55,373 nt of DNA, from positions 1 to 55,373 of the forward strand of contig CAMDDU010000026.1 in the NCBI GenBank assembly GCA_945892985.1, in the 5' to 3' direction. Below, one piece after another: positions 49,657-55,373 of the stretch. Made by a program: the position numbers and the translations under genes. The notes beneath the pieces were generated by a model. That model saw only the letters and a program-made list of their open reading frames with translations. It ran no database searches and was not told the origin of the DNA. This stretch comes from CAITSH01 sp945892985 (GTDB lineage Bacteria; Pseudomonadota; Gammaproteobacteria; Burkholderiales; SG8-39). Within the stretch, counting starts at the first letter, position 1. Each line of letters opens with the position of its first letter.

Positions 49657-50484
49657 TTAATCCGGCACGTGCGGCATGCCAAGGCCCATGCGTATCTTCA
49701 GGCCCTTGATGACTTCCTTGATGGTGCCGCACAAAGGCAGGCTCAGGCGGGCCTGGTCGGCCTCTTGCAGCACGATGTTCATGTCCTTTTCCGCCCATGG
49801 CATGCCGCTCGTCTCGGCGCGTGTGTCCATGGACCAGTTCTGCGCGCTGCTGTGATGCAGTGCGGCGCGCAGCTTTTCTGAATCCACGCCCAGCGCCTCG
49901 CCAAGGCGCAGCCCCTCGTCGTTAGCCGACATGCAGGCCCACAGGATGAGGTTGTTAACCATCTTGCCCACCTGCCCTGCGCCCGCCTCGCCCAGATGAA
50001 AAATATCGGAGGCAAAGCTGCTGAAAGCCGGGCGGCAGGCTTCGAATGCGCTCAGGTCGCCGGCACCCAGAATCAGCATCTTGCCGGTGATGGCGGCCGC
50101 CTCGCCGCGCGTGAGCGGGATATCCAGCATTACCAGTTTTTTCTCGGCCAGACGCACGGCGAGGCGCTTGGCATACTGCGGCGCGACGGTTGACCCCAAC
50201 GCAACTATCAGCCCGGGTTTGGCGCCCTCGATAATACCGCCCTTGCCAAACACCACGCCCTCGACGTCGCGGTCGAAACCGACCACGATGATCACCACAT
50301 CACTCGCCGCCGCCACTTCACGCGGCGAAGCGACGATGCGTGCGCCATGGGAACGCGTTTTTTCGCAGGCTGCCTCGACCGGATCGTAGCCTATGACATC
50401 AAAGCCCTTGGACAGGAGGTGGCGCGCCATCGGCTCGCCCATTTTTCCCAGGCCCAGCAGGCCCACCTTCTTGATTGTGCTCAT
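49657..50484 (-). CDS. 3-hydroxyisobutyrate dehydrogenase-family oxidoreductase
   Basis: 275 residues. N-terminal NAD(P) site VGLLGLGKMGEPMARHLLSK, substrate-loop LDIPLTRGEAAAITGKMLIL (the usual DAPVSGG position, changed here) and catalytic-Lys region GAGQVGKMVNNLILWACMSA. It belongs to the beta-hydroxyacid dehydrogenase family (3-hydroxyisobutyrate, tartronate semialdehyde and related). It is 38 bp downstream of a Bug receptor gene in the same operon. Substrate unknown. Confidence 0.9.
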   Translation of the reverse strand: MSTIKKVGLLGLGKMGEPMARHLLSKGFDVIGYDPVEAACEKTRSHGARIVASPREVAAASDVVIIVVGFDRDVEGVVFGKGGIIEGAKPGLIVALGSTVAPQYAKRLAVRLAEKKLVMLDIPLTRGEAAAITGKMLILGAGDLSAFEACRPAFSSFASDIFHLGEAGAGQVGKMVNNLILWACMSANDEGLRLGEALGVDSEKLRAALHHSSAQNWSMDTRAETSGMPWAEKDMNIVLQEADQARLSLPLCGTIKEVIKGLKIRMGLGMPHVPD

Positions 50485-50522
50485 GCGTTTGCTCTCTTGG
50501 CTTTTGAAGTATGTTGCCGGGG

Positions 50523-51509
50523 TCAGTCGGCCTTGATGCCGGCGTCGCGCACCACCTTGGCCCAGCGCGCGTGGTCATCCTTGACGATTTTGGAAAACTG
50601 TTCGGGTGTGCTGGTGTTGGGCACCAAACCCTGCCCGGCGAGCTGGTCGCGTATTTCGGGCAGCGCGACAATGGCGCGCAACTCGGCGTTGACCTTGGCC
50701 AGCACATCGGCCGGCATATTGGCCGGCCCCCACACGCCCAGCCAAAGATCGACGTCATAGCCGGTGACGCCCTGTTCGTGCAGCGACGGAATTTCGCGAA
50801 ACAGCGGATGACGCTCGCGCAGTGTCGAGCCAAGCAACTTGATCTGGCCCGCCTTGAGCTTGGGCAGGGCAACGTGAATGGGCAGGAACATCGCAGGGAT
50901 CGTACCGGCAATCAAGTCGTTTTCGGCGCCCGCCGAGCCCTTGTAAGGAATGTGTACGATGTCGATGCCCGACTGGAGCTTGAGCAACTCCATGCACAAG
51001 TGGTGATGGGTGCCATTGCCTGGCGAACCGTAATTGAGCTTCCCCGGACGCGCCTTGGCGTAGGCAATGAACTCCTGCACGTTATTCGCCGGTACATCCT
51101 TGTGCACGGCAAGACCCAGACTGGTCGAGCCAATGTTGGTGATGGGCGTCAGATCCTTGATCACATCGTAGGGCAGCTTGGCGTAGAGCAAGGGCGCGGT
51201 CAGCGCCGAAGCCGGGCCGACCATGATGGTGTGACCATCGGGTGCCGACTTGGCAACAAAGTCCGCACCTATGGTGCCCGATGCGCCCGGCTTGTTCTCA
51301 ACGATGACAGTCTGGCCCCAGCGCGCCTGCAACTTGGGCGCGAGGATGCGTGCGATGATGTCCGGCCCCGCTGCAGGGGTGAAGGGCACGATGAAACGGA
51401 TGGGGCGTGCAGACAGGCCCTGCGCGATCGCGCCGAAGGGTGACACGACTGCGCCAGCGCCCATGGCGACAATCAGGCGGCGGCGGACGACATCGGTAAG
51501 CTGGGTCAC
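50523..51509 (-). CDS. Bug/TctC family extracytoplasmic receptor
   Basis: 328 residues. N-terminus MTQLTDVVRRRLIVAMGAGA with a twin-Arg-containing RRRL stretch before a hydrophobic core, so a Tat-like or unusual Sec signal is possible. Lobe motifs: ARPIRFIVPFTPAAGPDIIA, IVENKPGASGTIGADFVAKS, DGHTIMVGPASAL, IVHIPYKGSAGAENDLIAGT, and FSKIVKDDHARWAKVV. First gene of a two-gene operon with the 3-hydroxyacid-type dehydrogenase. Confidence 0.93.
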   Translation of the reverse strand: MTQLTDVVRRRLIVAMGAGAVVSPFGAIAQGLSARPIRFIVPFTPAAGPDIIARILAPKLQARWGQTVIVENKPGASGTIGADFVAKSAPDGHTIMVGPASALTAPLLYAKLPYDVIKDLTPITNIGSTSLGLAVHKDVPANNVQEFIAYAKARPGKLNYGSPGNGTHHHLCMELLKLQSGIDIVHIPYKGSAGAENDLIAGTIPAMFLPIHVALPKLKAGQIKLLGSTLRERHPLFREIPSLHEQGVTGYDVDLWLGVWGPANMPADVLAKVNAELRAIVALPEIRDQLAGQGLVPNTSTPEQFSKIVKDDHARWAKVVRDAGIKAD

Positions 51510-51753
51510 GTATGTTCTCCTCGTTTGGTTTGTATTGGGCCGCGTCAGCTTGCCGGCACGCGCGTTATTCTGATTGTCATTGTCATTTTCATTACCGCGC
51601 GATTTTACCCTCGATTGCGCTCATTTCCCATGCTGCCCCGCCATCACCAGCGGCTTTCCGTGATGCCCCCCGTCGAAAAAAATCAACGGGACGAGCCTGC
51701 CGTTTCATCCCATTCCCCGCCAGACCCCCGCCGTCATTCGACAGGAGTGTTTG

Positions 51754-51924
51754 ATGTCGATGTTCAATGCGTTTCGCCGCTTCATGCTGGGTGCGGCCTG
51801 CGTCGTCAGTCTTGCCGCCGGAACCACCACCGCCGTCGTGCAGGTGGGCAAATTAATCGCTGTAACCGATACCGGCTTCGAGCGCATGCACGCCGCGCCT
51901 GCGGAATTCCTGCGCGTGGGCTAA
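51754..51924 (+). CDS. Small membrane or exported protein, 56 aa
   Basis: ATG at 51754 with ACAGGAG six bases upstream. It starts MSMFNAFRRFMLGAACVVSL, a basic start and hydrophobic core to about residue 30, then a short polar tail ending FLRVG and TAA at 51922-51924. It looks like a small membrane or secreted peptide. It is 225 bp before the DGQHR-domain gene. A good ribosome site and signal-like start make it better than chance; family unknown. Confidence 0.5.
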   Translation: MSMFNAFRRFMLGAACVVSLAAGTTTAVVQVGKLIAVTDTGFERMHAAPAEFLRVG

Positions 51925-51998
51925 GGCCCCGCCCCAGGACACCGCCCCCCCGGCGGTGGCGCTGCCACCCGCGCAGCGTTTTTTTTCACGGGATGCCC

Positions 51999-52030
51999 CT
52001 CGAAAGCCGCGCCAAACGGGCGTTTCCAGC
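51999..52030. repeat. Palindromic repeat, decayed left arm
   Basis: CTCGAAAGCCGCGCCAAACG followed by GGCGTTTCCAGC. The right arm matches the clean copies; the left arm is changed. It lies between the 56-residue ORF and the DGQHR gene. Confidence 0.5.
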
Positions 52031-52148
52031 CATTTTTATGGGGAAATTCGTCATTTCCCCTGGCCGCCCCGGCCGGAAGTCAGCTATATTTCCCCTGAGT
52101 GAACGTACCCGGCCGCTTGGCCGCCCCCCAAACTTGGAGGAGACGACA

Positions 52149-53267
52149 GTGCTCGCTACGCAGATTCGCCAAAAGGATGGAATTTTCTATTTCGGCAGTT
52201 ATCGCGCGACGGACCTGCTGAACAAGGTGCGCTTCATCAGCCGCTTTTATGGCGAAGGCGAGGAAATTGCCCCATCGCGCATCGCCGCCGGTGACGAGAT
52301 CGCGCAGTTCATCGCCAAGATAGAACGAACCGACAGCGCCTTCCAGCGCACCATCTCTCGCGCCAAGGTCAAGGCGCTGAAAAATTTTTACGAAACCGCC
52401 GTCAGCCAGCCGCCGATTCCCGGAACCGTGCTGCTCTTCACCTCCGAGAAACTCGGCTTTCGCACCGCCGGCATAGAGGGCGTGGGCCACCTCGCCGAGC
52501 CGGACAAGAAATTCCTCATCATCGACGGCCAGCATCGCCTGGCCGCCCTGCGCTTTTACATGAACGAGCACCCGGGCGAGGCCGCCACCATAAATGTTCC
52601 GTGCATGATTTTCGACGGCAGGAGCGAAGACTTCGCCACCGAAATGTTCGTCACCATCAACTCGACGCCGACGCGCATCAACAAAAGCCACCTCATCGAC
52701 TTGTACGAACGCGTGTCCTTTACCGAACCGCACCGTAAATTCGCCTCGCGCCTGGTGGCGAGCCTGTATAGCGAAGCCGACAGCCCGCTGCGTTACCGCA
52801 TTAACCGGCTTGGCGGACGCAGCGCCCAGGAAAAATGGATCCTGCAGGCCGAGCTATTCAACGAACTGCACCGCTGGGTCAACCGCGACTGGCGCAAAAT
52901 CCAGCTCCACGGCGGCAGTCGCACCCAGGTGCCCATTTACTACGGCATCGTGCGCGATTTCCTGAAATCGGCCGAGCGCGTGTGGGGCGATGCCTGGGGC
53001 CATTCAAACTACATGGCAACCAAGCCGGTCACGCTCAAGGCCATGCTGCGGGTGTGCGCCGACCTGGCACGCGAAGATGCCGATCCGGCAGAAGGCCGCG
53101 TGAAACGCTGGGAGGAACGCCTGTCGCCCTGGGGCGAGCAAATCAAGGCGTTCAAGGCCGAAGGTTTTTACGAGCGCTTCCCGGCGAAGGGTGAAATTGA
53201 GCGCGTGGCGCGTATCCACCGCGAGCTTGCGCGCATGGCATCAATAGAAACGCGCCCGGCAAAATAA
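52149..53267 (+). CDS. DGQHR-domain protein (DndB-like)
   Basis: 372 residues from a GTG at 52149 with GGAG eight bases upstream; the frame is open far upstream but that part has no protein-like pattern. The hallmark is FLIIDGQHRLAALRFYMNE, with FVTINSTPTRINKSHLIDLY downstream, as in DndB and other DGQHR proteins. DndB controls DNA phosphorothioate modification genes, but many DGQHR proteins stand alone with no known role. No dndCDE, restriction, or BREX-type genes are within the window. It could be an orphan defence or regulatory remnant or have a separate function. Confidence 0.85.
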   Translation: MLATQIRQKDGIFYFGSYRATDLLNKVRFISRFYGEGEEIAPSRIAAGDEIAQFIAKIERTDSAFQRTISRAKVKALKNFYETAVSQPPIPGTVLLFTSEKLGFRTAGIEGVGHLAEPDKKFLIIDGQHRLAALRFYMNEHPGEAATINVPCMIFDGRSEDFATEMFVTINSTPTRINKSHLIDLYERVSFTEPHRKFASRLVASLYSEADSPLRYRINRLGGRSAQEKWILQAELFNELHRWVNRDWRKIQLHGGSRTQVPIYYGIVRDFLKSAERVWGDAWGHSNYMATKPVTLKAMLRVCADLAREDADPAEGRVKRWEERLSPWGEQIKAFKAEGFYERFPAKGEIERVARIHRELARMASIETRPAK

Positions 53268-53310
53268 GCACCGGGCATGCGGGCAAGGGTCAGGGTCAGG
53301 GCCAGGTGCC

Positions 53311-54153
53311 CTAAGTGCCCTTGGCCACCGCGTTCAGTATGTCGGCCATGACGGGCGGCTCCGGCGCCTCCTTGAAACCCTCCAGGCGGCCGTAAATCTC
53401 GGCTGCCGCGAAGTGAAAACCGCCAGGCAGCCCGGCCGCTTCAAAGCTGCCGGCGATCTCGTCCATTTCGCCAATCCAGCGCCAGGCCTTGCGCGCCTGC
53501 GTGGTGATCACCTCGGAGCGTTTGGCGATTTCAGGCACATTGTGCTGCCACACATCCATGAGAGCATCATCCACGCCCTCATGCAGCGCGAGCGCGCGCA
53601 CCGCTGTGATCAACGCGATAGAGCCCTTGTTCCAGGCTGCGTAACAGACCTTCAAGGCCGAGGCGGCCCCTACCGGCCCGTCCAGCGCAATTGCCGTGAC
53701 GAAACTGCCCTCGAAAAGCGCCGCCACCTCCTTGGCCTTGGGGCCGGAGAGGTAAAAGCGGGTGGTTCCGGCTTTGAGCGGTGCCGGCCCCAGAAGGCCG
53801 CCGTCGACAAACCGCGCGTGCGCCGCTTCGACGCTGGCCCCCACCTCACGGGCGGTGTCCGGCGAAATAGCGTTGCCATCGATGTAAAGCCCGTCAAAGC
53901 CGAGTTCAGCGACCTCTGTCGCAAGATCAAGCGCGCCATGTGGCGGGCAGACCGAAAACACAACTTCGGCCTCCTCGACTGCGCGTGCCAGGGTGGACAG
54001 GTCTTCAAGACCCGCCGCCTTGGCACGCGCACGTGTCGACGCACTGCGCCCCGACGAAGCCCAGACCACACGGTGTCCGGCCCTTACCAGGCAGGCGCCA
54101 ACCGCTGCGCCCATTTCGCCCGGGTGTAGCATTGCTATTGTTTTTTTTGTCAT
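53311..54153 (-). CDS. NAD(P)-dependent oxidoreductase with DUF1932 C-terminal domain
   Basis: 280 residues from the ATG at 54153; an open extension to 54306 is part of the neighbour's shadow. Rossmann start IAMLHPGEMGAAVGACLVRA, VVFSVCPPHGALDLATEVAE, FVDGGLLGPAPLKAGTTRFY, then the DUF1932 helical part ALKVCYAAWNKGSIALITAV. This is a branch of the beta-hydroxyacid dehydrogenase superfamily. It lies 14 bp downstream of the DUF2237 gene in the same orientation. Substrate unknown. Confidence 0.9.
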   Translation of the reverse strand: MTKKTIAMLHPGEMGAAVGACLVRAGHRVVWASSGRSASTRARAKAAGLEDLSTLARAVEEAEVVFSVCPPHGALDLATEVAELGFDGLYIDGNAISPDTAREVGASVEAAHARFVDGGLLGPAPLKAGTTRFYLSGPKAKEVAALFEGSFVTAIALDGPVGAASALKVCYAAWNKGSIALITAVRALALHEGVDDALMDVWQHNVPEIAKRSEVITTQARKAWRWIGEMDEIAGSFEAAGLPGGFHFAAAEIYGRLEGFKEAPEPPVMADILNAVAKGT

Positions 54154-54167
54154 CGCATACTCCGTAA

Positions 54168-54551
54168 TCAGTGCAAATCGAATGCATGGCGCTTGAGCGC
54201 CTTCAGGGGAACCACTTTGAGCACATCTTCGTGCGTCGACTCGAGTACCACCTGCGGGGCCGCTCCGGCCTCCCAGGCCTCGACCCAGCGCAGCACATGC
54301 AGGCACCAGCGGTCGCCCGCAACGAGTCCGCGAAAACGCATCTCCGGCCGCGGTGTCGACAAATCGTTGCCGTGCTCAAATGAAAAGGCCAGAAATTGAT
54401 CCGTCGCCTTGATGCAAACCAGATGGGCGACACCGTGCTCGCCATGGGTGGCGCAGCAACCGTCGCGAAAATAGCCTGTCAGCGGCGCATAACTGCACGC
54501 CGCCAGCGGCCCGCCCAACACGTTTTTTTCAGTATTAATGTTCTCGTCCAT
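54168..54551 (-). CDS. DUF2237 family protein
   Basis: 127 residues from the ATG at 54551. The family signature is complete: NVLGGPLAACSYAPLTGYFR, DGCCATHGEHGVAHLVCIKA, FSFEHGNDLSTPRPEMRFRG, LVAGDRWCLHVLRWVEAWEA and LESTHEDVLKVVPLKALKRH. DUF2237 proteins are about this length and occur widely, with no known reaction; conserved Cys, Trp and Asp suggest an enzyme or metal site. The much longer open frame up to 55118 is a shadow of the opposite-strand aldo/keto reductase. Confidence 0.92.
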   Translation of the reverse strand: MDENINTEKNVLGGPLAACSYAPLTGYFRDGCCATHGEHGVAHLVCIKATDQFLAFSFEHGNDLSTPRPEMRFRGLVAGDRWCLHVLRWVEAWEAGAAPQVVLESTHEDVLKVVPLKALKRHAFDLH

Positions 54552-54608
54552 GTCCGCTATTTTAGCCTTCCTTCTGCAATAATCGCCGCTAAATGAAAGT
54601 CCCTTCAG

Positions 54609-55244
54609 ATGCACATTCACGCCGGCAATCATCCCGCGCCATCGCAGCCTTCCCGGCGCCTTGCGCTCAAGGCCATCGCCGGACTGTCCCTCGCCACCGT
54701 CATGCCCGCGCTTGACGCCGCCGACATGGCGACACGCCAATTGCTTCGCCGCATTCCGTGCAGCGGCGAGCTCCTGCCGGCGATGGGCCTGGGCACCTGG
54801 CAGACCTTCGACGTTGCCGGCAACCCGGCAGGCCTCGCCGCGACGCGCGAGACCCTGCGCCTGTTTGCCGCCGCCGGCGGACGCATGATCGACAGCTCGC
54901 CCATGTATGGCAGTTCCGAGAGCGTGGTCGGCGACACAGCGGCGGCGCTCGGGCTGCAGTCGGCGCTTTTTTTCGCCACAAAGGTATGGACCAACGGCCG
55001 CCACGAGGGCATTCGCCAGATGCAGACCTCGATCGAACGCATGCGGGTTCAGGGCCAAGGACGCAAGCAAGGAATGGATTTGATGCAGATCCATAACCTG
55101 GTCGATCTGGCGACCCATCTAAAAACCTTGCGCGCCTGGAAAGCCGAAGGGCGCATCCGCTACCTCGGCTTTACCCATTACACGGTTGATTCACACCGCC
55201 AGCTCGCCGAGTTGATCAAGAAAGAAGGCTCATTTAGCGAATGA
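54609..55244 (+). pseudogene. Aldo/keto reductase, cut at the 3' end by an insertion sequence
   Basis: 211 codons remain of a protein that should be about 290-330. The N-terminus has an Arg-Arg-containing export-type leader (SRRLALKAIAGLSLATVMPA), probably Tat. The barrel start is clear: PCSGELLPAMGLGTWQTF, GGRMIDSSPMYGSSESVVG with catalytic Asp and Tyr, FFATKVWTNGRHEG with Lys, and MQIHNLVDLATHLKTLRAWK with His. After ELIKKEG at about 55227 the frame runs into the IS end and stops. The NADPH-binding C-terminal part is lost. Confidence 0.85.
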
Positions 55245-55255
55245 TGTTGTTGAAC

Positions 55256-55373
55256 TCATGCTCTGACCGCGAGAGTGAGCAACCGTGCGGGATCGGGGCT
55301 GAAGCGGGGCGACCGGTCGAGAACTCTAAACCATCCGAGGTAGTTGGTGAGGTATTTCGTGGCAACACCCTTG
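55256..55373 (-). mobile_element. IS1595-family transposase, C-terminal end (runs off the window)
   Basis: The reverse-strand frame reads GVATKYLTNYLGWFRVLDRS, then PRFSPDPARLLTLAVRA and TGA at 55256-55258. The ending with KYL-NYLGWFR is typical of IS1595-type transposases. The IS boundary is probably near 55227-55230, where the aldo/keto reductase similarity stops, so this element split the reductase gene. The other end is outside the window. Confidence 0.75.

Noticed and set aside
51525..52148. 580-residue version of the DGQHR protein
   Set aside because: The first 208 codons have no protein-like pattern, include the palindromic repeat and overlap a small ORF; a GTG with ribosome site at 52149 is the better start.
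54552..55118. 316-residue reverse-strand protein
   Set aside because: Only its last 127 residues (DUF2237) are real; the rest mirrors the aldo/keto reductase on the other strand.

Overview
The window looks like a chromosomal segment of a high-GC betaproteobacterium, most likely a member of, or close to, the Burkholderiales. The main argument is the number of Bug/TctC-type tricarboxylate-receptor genes: six intact copies and two remnants lie in 55 kb, each beside catabolic enzymes. Lineage-specific expansion of this family is typical of Burkholderiales. No rRNA, tRNA or CRISPR array was recognised.

Region 1 (1-5.7 kb) is a patchy accessory zone of lower GC. It starts with the tail of a TonB-dependent receptor and a probable copper-uptake accessory protein. 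Next come an FGE-sulfatase/C-type-lectin-like protein with a variable-looking C-terminus, a tyrosine integrase fused to a foreign C-terminus and lacking its catalytic tyrosine, a translationally coupled 44-residue ORF, gene fragments, a DUF1989 protein, and a 130-bp repeat present twice, once joined to a truncated IS3 orfA.

Region 2 (5.7-14 kb) has a molybdopterin oxidoreductase, a Bug remnant, a tight Bug/GST/ornithine-cyclodeaminase-like operon, and a 7TM histidine kinase convergent with a FixJ-type regulator. Region 3 (14-19 kb) is a second accessory patch. It holds a second FGE-domain protein whose 3' end matches the first almost base for base past the stop codon, an adhesin-E-like small protein, a LysM protein and a PsiF-like small protein.

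Region 4 (19-55 kb) is a large catabolic area. It includes acetyl-CoA synthetase (acs), two aryl/acyl-CoA ligases, a class III CoA-transferase, a MaoC/HTD2-like hydratase, and the lower protocatechuate 4,5-cleavage enzymes LigI-, LigJ- and LigK-like. It also carries a 4,5-dihydroxyphthalate decarboxylase-like protein with a divergent LysR regulator, several amidohydrolases, two flavin monooxygenases, dehydrogenases, and LysR and TetR regulators. The likely joint job is uptake and ring-cleavage or CoA-dependent breakdown of aromatic acids. Ring-cleaving dioxygenases and the TctAB membrane partners are absent from the window.

The right edge carries a DGQHR-domain (DndB-like) protein without dnd neighbours, a DUF1932 dehydrogenase, a DUF2237 protein, and an aldo/keto reductase cut by an IS1595-family element. 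A family of about 33-bp palindromes with GCTGGAAA/TTTCCAGC arms is scattered between operons.

The most interesting candidate system is the pair of FGE-fold proteins plus a broken third copy. They resemble target proteins of a diversity-generating retroelement whose reverse transcriptase and template are not in this window. Some codon differences between the two copies argue against a single shared template.
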